Part shown: piece after piece, positions 1-8,559 of the stretch
Layout of the letters: each line of letters begins with the position of its first letter
Numbering within the stretch: position 1 is the stretch's first letter
Program-made: the position numbers and the translations under genes
Notes under the pieces: model-generated
Told to the model about the DNA's origin: nothing
Database searches by the model: none
The model's input: only the letters and a program-made list of their open reading frames with translations
DNA from: FEN-1073 sp963780865
Lineage (GTDB): Bacteria; Chloroflexota; Anaerolineae; Anaerolineales; RBG-16-64-43
Assembly (NCBI GenBank): GCA_963780865.1
Contig: CAWADT010000026.1
Coordinates: 62,001 to 126,000, forward strand
DNA length: 64,000 nucleotides
Reading direction: 5' to 3'

Positions 1-59
1 TACGGCAGCGCCGAGTGAGTTCTCCAAACAGGATGCCGGATCGCCAAGAGGGAAAGATC

Positions 60-857
60 ATGCGCACTGAAAGCGGCGAATCCACCGCGCTCGAAGATAC
101 TTCCCTGCTCGTCCTCTCTTGCGATTCCTATTCCGACGCCTGGGAGCCCTTTTTCTTTTTCTTCTTCCGCTTCTGGCCGGCTTGCCCGTTCCCCGTGTAT
201 CTGGTCTCCAACCACCTTTCCTATCCGGACGACCGGGTCCGCATGCTGCATATCGAAGATCCAAAGACGGATTGGTCGACGGGTTTCCTCTGGGCGGTCA
301 GCCGCATTCCTTCCGGAAACGTGATCGTGTGCATGGAGGATTATTTCCTCTCCGCCCCCGTGCAGGAACAAACTGTGGTCGCGCTCATCCAATATGCTCG
401 GCACCGTGACGCGGGCTATCTGCGCTTTGTGCCCATTCCGCCGCCCGATGCGCCGTGCGCGGACAACCCGTTGCTGGGCGAAATCCACAAGGGATCTCCG
501 TATCGCAGCGCCAATCAGGCCGCTTGGTGGAAGAAGGAGGTCCTGCAACACGTACTGAAGGCGGGGGAAGATCCGTGGGAATTTGAAAAGTACGGGGCCG
601 CGCGCTCCTGCCAGCGGGACGAGGCGTTCCTCGCGCTGCGCGAAAACGTCGGATATCCCCTGGATTATTACACGACGGCGATCCGGAAGGGGATGTGGGA
701 GCCGGGCGCCGTGGCGATGTGCGAACAATACGGAATCCGATTGGATTTCAAGCGGCGCAAAGTGATGACCCGGTACAGCCAGTGGCAACGAAGCTTTAAT
801 GCCAAAGTGAAGCATCCCGTCAAACAATGGCTCCGGCGATGGATCGGGAAGAAATGA
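60..857 (+). CDS. Uncharacterised protein of glycan clusters, possible glycosyltransferase
   Basis: A 265-residue soluble protein with no signal peptide or membrane helix. The N-terminal pattern VLSCDSYSDAWEPF, followed by an aromatic-rich stretch and then FPVYLVSN, resembles uncharacterised proteins of capsule/O-antigen loci that look like nucleotide-sugar-binding folds. An acidic MEDYF at about residue 97 might serve as a metal-binding motif. The function is inferred from context only: it is the first gene of the glycan locus. ATG 60 was chosen because a GAGGGA ribosome-binding site lies just upstream. A GTG at 15 in the same frame would overlap a possible upstream stop (TGA 16-18) in the GTGA style used elsewhere in the cluster, so a longer form is possible. 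Confidence 0.7.
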   Translation: MRTESGESTALEDTSLLVLSCDSYSDAWEPFFFFFFRFWPACPFPVYLVSNHLSYPDDRVRMLHIEDPKTDWSTGFLWAVSRIPSGNVIVCMEDYFLSAPVQEQTVVALIQYARHRDAGYLRFVPIPPPDAPCADNPLLGEIHKGSPYRSANQAAWWKKEVLQHVLKAGEDPWEFEKYGAARSCQRDEAFLALRENVGYPLDYYTTAIRKGMWEPGAVAMCEQYGIRLDFKRRKVMTRYSQWQRSFNAKVKHPVKQWLRRWIGKK

Positions 858-1344
858 AAAAGCGCGCCGGAGCTTAGCCTCCGAGGGAGACAGGTGCGCT
901 CCAGGAATATCCTGATATGATCGAAAGACCGAGGCGCGGGAGATTGCGATCCGAACGACGGCCGATTAATGGATCGGCTCAAGCTAGTGCCCAGAGCCCA
1001 AGCGTTCCATGAAACCGGGATCTTTCTCTCTCAGGATCAGGGCGGGGGTTGCGCTTGCGCGGAAGAAGAAAACGATGGCCGTCTCGCGCAATATGGGGAA
1101 CGGGTCGCGGTGGATTGGAAGGGCGGGAGAAAATCCCGGTGGTTGTGCGGCGTCGCCCGGTGATGCCGCTGAGGATGCGCGCGGAACGCCCGCTGCGAAG
1201 GGCCGGCGTTCCGGATCGTTTCGCGCGGCTCCTCGCTCTGCCACTTGGTCTCGGTCGTCCGCGGGCGGGAAATCATGGCAAGCTTCCTGACTCGTTCCAA
1301 CGGGAGAAGGACAGGAATGAATTGACAGGCCGAAGGTGCGGGCG
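858..1344. other. 487-bp gap with no supported gene
   Basis: No reading frame here has convincing protein features. All frames are short, Arg/Gly/Pro-rich, and overlap one another on both strands, as expected of non-coding GC-rich DNA. A GC-rich imperfect hairpin near 860-900 just after the preceding stop might act in termination, but no T-run follows it. The gap is unusual in an otherwise tightly packed cluster and could be a decayed gene. Confidence 0.4.
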
Positions 1345-2514
1345 ATGAATAGGGCGAAGGCGGTTCTGGCGGCCGCTCTGCGGACGCTTCCCGGCACAGG
1401 GCGTCCGCGCGGCACGATCCCGGATTTTTGCGCCTGGAGCGACGAACGCGAGGCCCGGTTGCCGTGGATGGAAAAAGGATGGGACCAGTGGCACCTCCCG
1501 GTGCGCGATCCGGAGCTGGTGGAGATCGCTCCTCCGCTTAGCCTCGATGAAAAGGTGCACCCGGTGTACCGGGGGGCGCAATTCTACCGCTATCCGAAGC
1601 TGTTCCTGGCGCAGCTTCGCAACGGGCGGTTGTTGGGCTGGGAGGGAACCGTTCTTACCTCGGACGGCCGGGTGCTGGAAGAATTTTCCTTCGCCTGGGG
1701 GATGCGGCCTTCGCAATGGCCCGTCTTTTCCCGCTTGAGCATTCCGGCCCCGCAGGAAAAACCGGGCGCCATGCTCACCCTGCTTTCTCCGGTAGCGGCC
1801 AAGCCGAATTACTTTCACTGGTGGGCGGACACGCTGCCGCGGTTGGCCGTCGCCGAGGCGGCCGGGATCCGCTATTACCAGGTAATCGTTCCCCAAGCTA
1901 TGGAAGATTGGCAGCGGGAATCGCTCGAGCGGCTGGGAGTGACCCCCGATCGTCAGGAACCGTTTGGAGGGGGTCATTGGCGGGTGGAATGTCTGTTGCT
2001 CCCCTCGCTGCTGGGGTATTCGGGAATGGTGCGGCCCTGGGCCGCGGAATGGCTGCGAGCGCGGATCGGGCTGCCCAAGCCCCCGGCGCGCCGGCGCCGA
2101 ATTTACCTGCGGCGCGGAAAGGCGGGCAACCGCCGGGTGGCCAACGAAGCGGAACTCCTGCCTATCCTGGAAAAATATCGGTTCGAGATCCGCGAAACCG
2201 AAGGGCTGCCGCTCGGCGAGCAAATGAAATTGTTCTCCGGCGCGGAATGCGTGGTCTCGATCCACGGGGCGGGATTGGCGAATCTGCTGTTTTCCCCGCC
2301 GGGAGTGAACGTGGTGGAGTTCATGTCGCCCCTCCCGCAGTACGCCAACAGTTGCTATTATTCGCTGTGCGCCGCGGCCGGCCATACGTATGGATACCTC
2401 CTGGGCGAACACGACCCTCGCGATCTCGCCGGAAAACCGGACGGCCGCTGGAGGATGGATCTCCGGGTCGATCCGGAAAAATTACGGCGGATGCTCGCCC
2501 GGTGGTACGGTTGA
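1345..2514 (+). CDS. GT61 (DUF563) family glycosyltransferase
   Basis: A 389-residue protein with hallmarks of the DUF563/GT61 family of capsule and glycan transferases. FHWWADTLPRL lies in the middle, and the C-terminal half carries IYLRRGK and the signature SIHGAGLANLLFSPPG followed by VVEF. The family transfers sugars such as xylose or GlcNAc from nucleotide donors; donor and acceptor here are unknown. ATG 1345 has a GAAGG about 8 bases upstream; a GTG at 1336 would add three residues. The protein is predicted to be cytoplasmic. It is part of the glycan locus, with 35 bp to the next GT2 gene. Confidence 0.9.
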   Translation: MNRAKAVLAAALRTLPGTGRPRGTIPDFCAWSDEREARLPWMEKGWDQWHLPVRDPELVEIAPPLSLDEKVHPVYRGAQFYRYPKLFLAQLRNGRLLGWEGTVLTSDGRVLEEFSFAWGMRPSQWPVFSRLSIPAPQEKPGAMLTLLSPVAAKPNYFHWWADTLPRLAVAEAAGIRYYQVIVPQAMEDWQRESLERLGVTPDRQEPFGGGHWRVECLLLPSLLGYSGMVRPWAAEWLRARIGLPKPPARRRRIYLRRGKAGNRRVANEAELLPILEKYRFEIRETEGLPLGEQMKLFSGAECVVSIHGAGLANLLFSPPGVNVVEFMSPLPQYANSCYYSLCAAAGHTYGYLLGEHDPRDLAGKPDGRWRMDLRVDPEKLRRMLARWYG

Positions 2515-2549
2515 TGGATTTTATTTTCAGTTGAGGATTATTCCAATCT

Positions 2550-3443
2550 ATGGCGAAGAAAAAAACCGGGTTGGATCTTCCGAAAATTTCCCTGGTGACG
2601 CCCTCGTTTCAACAAGGGCGGTTCCTGGAAGACTGCATCCAATCGGTGTTGAATCAAGAGTATCCGAATTTGGAATATTTCGTCATGGACGGCGGCTCGA
2701 CCGACGAGAGCAGGAAGATCATCCGCCGCTACGCCGGCCGTCTGACCGGTTGGCGCAGCCGCGCCGACGGCGGGCACATGGACGCCGTCCAGGACGGCTT
2801 CCGGCGCTCCACCGGGGAAATCATGGGATGGCTGAATTCCGACGACCGGCTGGCTCCCTGGGCGCTGAAGGCGGTGGCGGCCGTGTTCCGGCAATTCCCG
2901 CAAGTGGAATGGGTCACCAGCATGTATCCGATGGTCATGAACGCCGAAGGATTGGTCCTCGCGGCCCGGCGCGTGGAAGGTTTTACCGCCGCCGCTTTCT
3001 ACCGCGGCCGCAACGCGCCGTTCAACCCGCGGTTCTATTCCTGCATGATCCAGCAGGAATCCACCTTCTGGCGGCGCGGCCTGTGGGAGAAGGCCGGCGC
3101 GCGGGTGGACACCGGATTGCGAGTGGCCGGCGACTTCGAATTATGGTCGCGCTTTTTCGAGCACGCCGAACTGTACACGCTTTCCATTCCACTCGGCATC
3201 TTCCGCATCCAGCCCAATTCGTTTTCCTCCCGGGAATTCGAACCCTACATGGAAGCCTGCCGGCGGGTGCTGGCGAAATATTCGCGCCGGCCCCCTTCCA
3301 GGGTGGAATCCCTTGCGCGCCGGGCCGCGCGCGAATTGCCGGACCGCTGGCAGTTCCTGACGGGACTTGCGTATCCCGTTGCCCAAATCGTCAAAGGATC
3401 CGGGGACGGGCCGTACGAAATCCGCCGGGCGTGGATCGTATGA
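2550..3443 (+). CDS. GT2 family glycosyltransferase
   Basis: A 297-residue GT-A fold transferase. The N-terminus has LVTPSFQQGRFLEDCI and MDGGSTDES (nucleotide binding). The DxD-type metal site is NSDDR at about residue 93, and QQESTFWRRGLWEKAG is the acceptor-side motif seen in WcaA/WbbL-like enzymes. It has no membrane helix, so it is a cytoplasmic enzyme adding one sugar to a lipid-linked glycan. It is a close paralogue of the next gene (3674-4537), sharing most motifs and length. The two are separated by a 230-bp gap holding a dispersed palindromic repeat. Confidence 0.93.
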   Translation: MAKKKTGLDLPKISLVTPSFQQGRFLEDCIQSVLNQEYPNLEYFVMDGGSTDESRKIIRRYAGRLTGWRSRADGGHMDAVQDGFRRSTGEIMGWLNSDDRLAPWALKAVAAVFRQFPQVEWVTSMYPMVMNAEGLVLAARRVEGFTAAAFYRGRNAPFNPRFYSCMIQQESTFWRRGLWEKAGARVDTGLRVAGDFELWSRFFEHAELYTLSIPLGIFRIQPNSFSSREFEPYMEACRRVLAKYSRRPPSRVESLARRAARELPDRWQFLTGLAYPVAQIVKGSGDGPYEIRRAWIV

Positions 3444-3465
3444 ACTTTCACTTCGGGGGAAAGAG

Positions 3466-3647
3466 CTTAACCGCAAAGCCCGCCCCCGGTGGGTCGGGTC
3501 GGGGAACGCGAAGGGCGCAAAGAAGAGCAAGAAGAAGTTAAACAAAACATTCTATTTGGAGCACATCCTTTTTTAGGAAAGAAACACGTTATGGGAATTA
3601 AAATCATAAAGAACTTCTTAGCGTCCTTTGCGCCTTCGCGGTTAAGG
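3466..3647. repeat. Dispersed palindromic repeat, family B, copy 1
   Basis: The two ends are near-perfect inverted repeats: TTAACCGCAAAG at the left pairs with CTTCGCGGTTAA at the right. Inside lie CGCGAAGGGCGCAAAGAA and its approximate complement TTAGCGTCCTTTGCGCCTT. The same core (GCGCAAAGCCCGCC, then GCGAAGG and a CAAAGAA-like end) recurs at 30540-30645 in another gap. It is non-coding and lies between two paralogous GT2 genes. Confidence 0.75.
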
Positions 3648-3673
3648 ATCTGGATCTTCAACCTGAAGCCAAT

Positions 3674-4537
3674 ATGAAGTTTTCCATCGTCACGCCCTCC
3701 TTCAATCAGGCCCGCTTTCTCGAGCGATGCATGCGTTCGGTGCTCGAGCAGGAACACACGGATGTGGAGTACCTCGTCGTCGACGGCGGATCCACCGACG
3801 ACAGCGCGGCGATCATTGAAAAATATTCCTCCCGTCTGGCCTATTGGACGAGCCGGCCGGATCGTGGTTACGCTGACGCGCTCAACGACGGGTTTGCCCG
3901 CGCGCACGGCGAGATCATGGGCTGGATCAACTCCGACGACATGCTTCTCCCCTGGGCGCTGCGCGTCGCCGAAAGCGTGTTCCACGCGCTGCCCGAAGTG
4001 CAATGGATCACCACGCTCTTTCCGCTGGTGATGGACCAGGACGGCATGGTCATCGCCGCCCGGCGCGGGGAGGGATACAACGCCCGAGCTTTCTACCGCG
4101 GCCGGAACGTTCCTCTTTCACCCGGTTTCTACACCGCGGTGATCCAGCAGGAATCCACCTTCTGGCGGCGCGGGCTGTGGGAAAAAGCGGGCGCGCGGAT
4201 GGATCCCGGATTCCGCATGGCGGCGGATTTCGAACTGTGGGCGCGGCTTTTCCAACACGCGGATTTGTACGCCGTCGGCGTGCCGCTGGGCTGCTTCCGT
4301 TTTCAGAAGGAGTCCTTCACCTCGAGCCGGATGGATTCCTATCTGGGAGAATGCCGGACGGTGTTGAACCGATATTCGTATCGCGCCCCTTCCGGGATCG
4401 AACGGACCGCGCGTCGGATCGCCCGGCATCTGCCACCACGGCTTTATGCTTCGACGGGCCTGGCCTATCCGGTGCGCATCATCCGCCAGGAAGGCCGCGG
4501 GTCGGAGTGGAAAATCGCCCGCGAGTGGATCCTCTGA
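3674..4537 (+). CDS. GT2 family glycosyltransferase
   Basis: A 287-residue GT-A transferase and tandem paralogue of 2550-3443. It has VTPSFNQARFLERCM, VDGGSTDDS, the metal-binding INSDDM at about residue 92, and QQESTFWRRGLWEKAG shared exactly with its neighbour. It probably adds a related sugar in the same repeat unit. Only 8 bp separate its stop from the next start, so it is probably co-transcribed with the GT4 gene downstream. The ATG lies just after the palindromic repeat and no clear ribosome-binding site was seen. Confidence 0.93.
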   Translation: MKFSIVTPSFNQARFLERCMRSVLEQEHTDVEYLVVDGGSTDDSAAIIEKYSSRLAYWTSRPDRGYADALNDGFARAHGEIMGWINSDDMLLPWALRVAESVFHALPEVQWITTLFPLVMDQDGMVIAARRGEGYNARAFYRGRNVPLSPGFYTAVIQQESTFWRRGLWEKAGARMDPGFRMAADFELWARLFQHADLYAVGVPLGCFRFQKESFTSSRMDSYLGECRTVLNRYSYRAPSGIERTARRIARHLPPRLYASTGLAYPVRIIRQEGRGSEWKIAREWIL

Positions 4538-4545
4538 GAAAAAAA

Positions 4546-5922
4546 ATGGAATCGAACCGGGAACGGCTTCGCATCCTGCAGGTAACAGCTTCGATCGAGG
4601 GCGGGGGCGGCGAGCAGATCTCGATGCGCCTGCACCAAGCCTTCCGTCGTCTGGGACATAGCTCGATGTTGTTTGCGGGTCGCGGAGCGCTCGACCGGGC
4701 GGAAGGGCTGTTTGTTATTCCCAACCGCTGGGAAGAAGCCCCGCGCGCCAGGAAAATTCATCAACTATACCGGCGAGTGCTTGCCTTAACCCACGGACGA
4801 GGGGAGAACCGGCTGTTCCCGATCTTCGAAGCGCTCGCGTTCCCGCAAGTCACCTGGGATCTGTGGCGCGGGCATGAAGATTACACTCAGCCGGGTTCGC
4901 GCCGGATCCTTACGCTCGCGCCGGAAAAGCCCGACGTCGTGCTGCTTCACAATTTGCACGCGCGCTGGAACCGCCGCGAAGGATTCTTTGACCTGGGATT
5001 CCTCCCGTCACTCAGTCAATCCTTACCGGTAATCCTCTTTCCGCAGGATCCCTGGCTCCTCACCGGCCATTGCGGCCATCCGATCGATTGCCCGCGCTGG
5101 CGCATCGGCTGCGGCCGGTGCCCGGATCTCGCGATCTACCCATCCATCCGCCGCGACGCAACCGCGTGGAATTTCCGACGCAAGCGGGCGATCTACGCCC
5201 GCAGCCGGCTCTATCTCGCCGCGCCGTCGCGCTGGCTGATGGAGATGTTCACGGAAGCGCGCTTCCCCGCGGCCGGAGCGCGCTTGATCAAGAACGGAGT
5301 AGACACCGTGCTCTTCCATCCCGGCGACCGGCAGGCGGCGCGCGCCGCGCTGGATCTGGATCCGGACCGGCGGATCATTCTGATCTCCGGCAATTTCCTT
5401 CGCATCAATCCCTGGAAGGGGTACGCCTGGGTTGAGGAAACGGCCGAACGGATGGGGTGGAGCCGGAATTTTCCGCCGACGGATTTGCTCTGCGTCGGGG
5501 ACGAAGGGGAGACGTTGGTCTATGGAAAATCACGCGTCGTGTTCGCCGGACGCGTAACGGATACCTCCCGGATGCCTTTGTATTATCAGGCGGCGGACGT
5601 CTACTTTCACCCTAGCCGCGCCGATACGGCGCCGTTTTCGGTTCTCGAAGCGATGGCAAGCGGATTGCCGGTGGTGGCCACCGGTGTTGGCGGAATCCCG
5701 GAGCAAGTGGAGGATGGGCGCAGCGGGTTTCTCGTTCCACCTGGCGATACCATGGAGATGGCCGAGCGCCTGGGAAAATTTGTCTCCGATCGGAGCCTCT
5801 GCGAAGAAATGGGCAATGCCGGGCGATCCCGAGTCCTTGAACAATTTGATTTCAACCGTCAGGTGACGGATTTCCTCGACTGGATACGCCTGATACTCTC
5901 TGTTAACCAGACCTCACCGTAG
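4546..5922 (+). CDS. GT4-like glycosyltransferase (GT-B fold)
   Basis: A 458-residue retaining GT-B transferase. The N-terminal half opens with ILQVTASIEGGGGEQISMRL and contains a Cys-rich insert (WLLTGHCGHPIDCPRWRIGC), typical of WcaC-like fucosyl/galactosyl transferases. The C-terminal half has IKNGVDTVLFHP and the donor site SVLEAMASGLPVVATGVGG. The open frame continues upstream through the preceding gene, but ATG 4546, 8 bp after the previous stop, is the sensible start because homology begins there. The acceptor is unknown. The transcript probably ends near 5.9 kb, as a 101-bp gap follows. Confidence 0.92.
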   Translation: MESNRERLRILQVTASIEGGGGEQISMRLHQAFRRLGHSSMLFAGRGALDRAEGLFVIPNRWEEAPRARKIHQLYRRVLALTHGRGENRLFPIFEALAFPQVTWDLWRGHEDYTQPGSRRILTLAPEKPDVVLLHNLHARWNRREGFFDLGFLPSLSQSLPVILFPQDPWLLTGHCGHPIDCPRWRIGCGRCPDLAIYPSIRRDATAWNFRRKRAIYARSRLYLAAPSRWLMEMFTEARFPAAGARLIKNGVDTVLFHPGDRQAARAALDLDPDRRIILISGNFLRINPWKGYAWVEETAERMGWSRNFPPTDLLCVGDEGETLVYGKSRVVFAGRVTDTSRMPLYYQAADVYFHPSRADTAPFSVLEAMASGLPVVATGVGGIPEQVEDGRSGFLVPPGDTMEMAERLGKFVSDRSLCEEMGNAGRSRVLEQFDFNRQVTDFLDWIRLILSVNQTSP

Positions 5923-6002
5923 ATTTACCTTCGAAATGGCGCCTTTTCGCCGTTACACAAATGCCGATTCTGGAGGTCGGCGGCCCGTCTCCATCGCTTC
6001 GG

Positions 6003-6008
6003 TATAAT
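6003..6008 (+). promoter_or_regulatory. Candidate -10 element close to a start codon
   Basis: A perfect TATAAT lies 15 bp before ATG 6024. No good -35 hexamer was found 16-18 bp upstream. If it is real, the transcript would be almost leaderless and would give the distal part of the glycan locus its own promoter. Confidence 0.4.
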
Positions 6009-6023
6009 TCAACCGGGCCATCC

Positions 6024-6932
6024 ATGAACTCCTCCCCCCTGATTTCCATTGTGATACCGTCCTTCAACCAGGCGCTTTTCCTCGAGGAATGCCTCGGGTC
6101 GGTGCTGGATCAAACTTATCCGCGGCGGGAAATCATCGTAATCGACGGCGGCTCAACCGACGGCAGCCGGGAAATCCTGCGGCGCCACGAACGGCGGCTG
6201 GGGTATTGGGTGAGCGAGCCGGACCGGGGCCAGGCGGATGCGGTGAATAAAGGTTGGACCCGCGCCAGGGGAGACATCCTCGGATGGCTCAACTCCGACG
6301 ACCGTCTGGAAGCCGGGGCGTTGGAGCTTGTCGCCGGAGAGTTCGCTGCGCGACCGGACGCGGTTCTTCTCTACGGTGATGTGCGCGAGATCGACGCGCG
6401 GGGCGAGGCCGTTGGGGGGAAAAAAATGGGGGGCTTCGGACTCCGGTCGCTGCTCCTGGGAAAGAACATGGGCCAGCCCGGGGTGTTCATCGCCCGGCGC
6501 GCGTATGAAGCCCTCGGCGGTTTGGATGAGACGCTCCACTTCGCGCTGGATTTCGATTATTTCCTGCGCGTCTGGACCGCATTTCCCGACGGCGGAGCGT
6601 ACCTCCCGCACCTCGTGGCTTCGTCGCGGGTGTGGGAAGCGGCCAAAACCATTAAGCAGGGCGGCCGGTTCGGCGAGGAGTATAAAATCGTGCTCGAGAA
6701 ATATTTTGCGCGTCCCGACCTTCCCCCCGTGGTCCGCGCGCTTCGCCGCCGGGCGTTTGCGCGCTCGGTTTATTTGCGCCAGGCGCGCCTTTATCTGCAG
6801 GGCGGCGATGCCCGCCGCGGGTGGCCGTGGCTGGCGCGGGCCGCCTGGATGGATGGCTCGCCGCTGGAGGCGTTGCGGATGATCCGAGTGGGAATCTTTG
6901 CCTGGAGGCAGCGAGGATTCTATGCCGTCTAG
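6024..6932 (+). CDS. GT2 family glycosyltransferase
   Basis: A 302-residue GT-A transferase with SIVIPSFNQALFLEECLGSV, VIDGGSTDGS, EPDRGQADAVNKGW and the metal-binding LNSDDRLE at about residue 90. It is the third GT2 enzyme of the locus but less close to the 2550/3674 pair, because it lacks the QQESTFWRRG block. ATG 6024 is preferred over an in-frame upstream start at 5961, since the extra N-terminus is not family-like and TATAAT at 6003-6008 would then lie inside the gene. It overlaps the next gene by 11 bp. Confidence 0.92.
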   Translation: MNSSPLISIVIPSFNQALFLEECLGSVLDQTYPRREIIVIDGGSTDGSREILRRHERRLGYWVSEPDRGQADAVNKGWTRARGDILGWLNSDDRLEAGALELVAGEFAARPDAVLLYGDVREIDARGEAVGGKKMGGFGLRSLLLGKNMGQPGVFIARRAYEALGGLDETLHFALDFDYFLRVWTAFPDGGAYLPHLVASSRVWEAAKTIKQGGRFGEEYKIVLEKYFARPDLPPVVRALRRRAFARSVYLRQARLYLQGGDARRGWPWLARAAWMDGSPLEALRMIRVGIFAWRQRGFYAV

Positions 6933-8559
6933 CCCGTCGTTTGTGCGCCGGCACTGGCCTCTCCTCCTGATCGCCGCCGGTTGGCTGATCCTGTTTGCGG
7001 TCACCCTTGCGCAAATCCTCGCCGTCACCGGCGGGCGGATCGTCTACGCCTCGGACGACGTTTACATTCACATGGCCATCGCCAAGAATCTCGTCCTGCA
7101 CGGGGTGTGGGGCGTGACGCCGTTTGGATTTACCTCCTGCGCCAGTTCGATCATCTGGCCGCTGGTGATCGCCTTCACCTACGTGCTGCTGGGGGTCAAC
7201 GAGTGGAGCCCGATCGTTTTGAATTTGCTCCTTTCGCTCGCGGTCCTGGCCGTCGTCTACCGCTTCCTGCGCGGACGGGGGCGTGGGGACTGGACCTGCG
7301 CTTTGATCCTGGCCGCAATGGTGGTTTGCATCCCGATGACGGCAATTGCCTTCGACGGGATGGAGCACATGCTCCAGATTTTGATTTTTGTCGTCTTTAC
7401 CGAGCGGTTATTTTTTGTCTTGTACCGGGAGCCGGGAGCGGACTGGGATCTCTGGCTTCCGATCCTCGCTTGCGGTCTGACGCTTGTCCGCTACGAAGGG
7501 ATGTTCCTCGCCGGAGCGGCCGCGATATTACTCGCCTGGAAGAAAGAGTGGAAGCTCGGCGCGGCGGTGATCCTGGCGGCGGCGCTTCCCGTGGCGGGCA
7601 TGGCCGCGGTTTCCCTCGCGCACGGCTGGCTTCCCATTCCGAATTCGGTGCTGATTAAAAGCGCGCCTTTCACCGACATCATTCCCGAAACGCCGATCCA
7701 GACTCTCACGCGGCCCTTCCGCTATCTTTCCGGGCGGGATTACATCCTCTCGCTGGTTGTGCTGTTGCTGATTTCCTGGCTGGCCACCGCGCGCGAGCAG
7801 CCGCGCCGCGATCTCTTCCGGCGGCTGGCGCCCGGCGCGTTTTTCCTGATGGTGGTGTTCGCCCACGGCACCCTGATCGATATGGAATGGTTCTACCGGC
7901 ACGCGGCGTATCTGATCACGCTCGGCATCCTCGCCATCGAAATGTCCTGGCCCGTGGGCGGATTGCGCTGGCGGCTGCCCGCGTCCGGCGCGGCCCGGAT
8001 GGCGCTCGGGGTTCTCGCGGTCGTCCTCGCTTATCCGCTCTACGTCCGCGCCTCGGGCGCTATCTTGGACACGCCGCCGGCGGCGCGGAATATTTACGAA
8101 ATGCAATATCAGATGGCGCAATTCTTAAATCGCTACTATCCGAGCGGACCCGTGGCGGTCAACGACATCGGCGCGGTATCGTACTACAACGATTTCCCGT
8201 TGCTGGATTTGTACGGGCTGGCTTCGATGAACGTGGCGCGCGCGAAACTCGGCGGAACGTACGACACCGCCGACATCGAACGCTTCACCCGGGAAAGCGG
8301 CGCGCGGATCGTGATCGTCTACGATTACTGGTTCGACCGTTACGGCGGATTGCCGGCGGGTTGGGTTAAGGCCGGGGAATGGCGCTTCGTCGATTGCTAC
8401 GTATGCGGCGGGGATACCGTTTCGTTCTACGCGCCGTCCGCCGCCCAGGCCGAGGCGCTGCGGGCGGAGTTGGACGCCTACCGCGAGACGCTTCCGGCGC
8501 GCGTGAATTACCAGCGGATAACAAGCGGCGGACTTACGGAGGATGCAAATGGCGGATAA
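6922..8559 (+). CDS. GT-C fold polytopic glycosyltransferase (paralogue 1 of 3)
   Basis: A 545-residue membrane protein with about ten to twelve hydrophobic helices and a soluble C-terminal domain. After the first helix comes SDDVYIHMAIAKNL, the Asp-Asp motif in the first extracytoplasmic loop that GT39/GT89-like GT-C enzymes use for catalysis. The C-terminal part has VAVNDIGAVSYYNDFPLLDL, a motif shared with paralogue 3. Such enzymes use polyprenyl-phosphate sugars outside the membrane, so this one may decorate the glycan or cell-surface proteins after export. The donor is unknown. ATG 6922 lies inside the end of the preceding GT2 gene. Confidence 0.85.
   Translation: MPSSPSFVRRHWPLLLIAAGWLILFAVTLAQILAVTGGRIVYASDDVYIHMAIAKNLVLHGVWGVTPFGFTSCASSIIWPLVIAFTYVLLGVNEWSPIVLNLLLSLAVLAVVYRFLRGRGRGDWTCALILAAMVVCIPMTAIAFDGMEHMLQILIFVVFTERLFFVLYREPGADWDLWLPILACGLTLVRYEGMFLAGAAAILLAWKKEWKLGAAVILAAALPVAGMAAVSLAHGWLPIPNSVLIKSAPFTDIIPETPIQTLTRPFRYLSGRDYILSLVVLLLISWLATAREQPRRDLFRRLAPGAFFLMVVFAHGTLIDMEWFYRHAAYLITLGILAIEMSWPVGGLRWRLPASGAARMALGVLAVVLAYPLYVRASGAILDTPPAARNIYEMQYQMAQFLNRYYPSGPVAVNDIGAVSYYNDFPLLDLYGLASMNVARAKLGGTYDTADIERFTRESGARIVIVYDYWFDRYGGLPAGWVKAGEWRFVDCYVCGGDTVSFYAPSAAQAEALRAELDAYRETLPARVNYQRITSGGLTEDANGG

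Noticed and set aside
984..2412. Long minus-strand frames antisense to the GT61 gene
   Set aside because: They are Arg/Pro/His-rich without motifs and mirror a confident plus-strand gene; high GC content leaves the antisense frames open.
4003..4545. 181-codon upstream extension of the GT4 gene
   Set aside because: It overlaps a confident GT2 gene in another frame, and family similarity starts only at ATG 4546.
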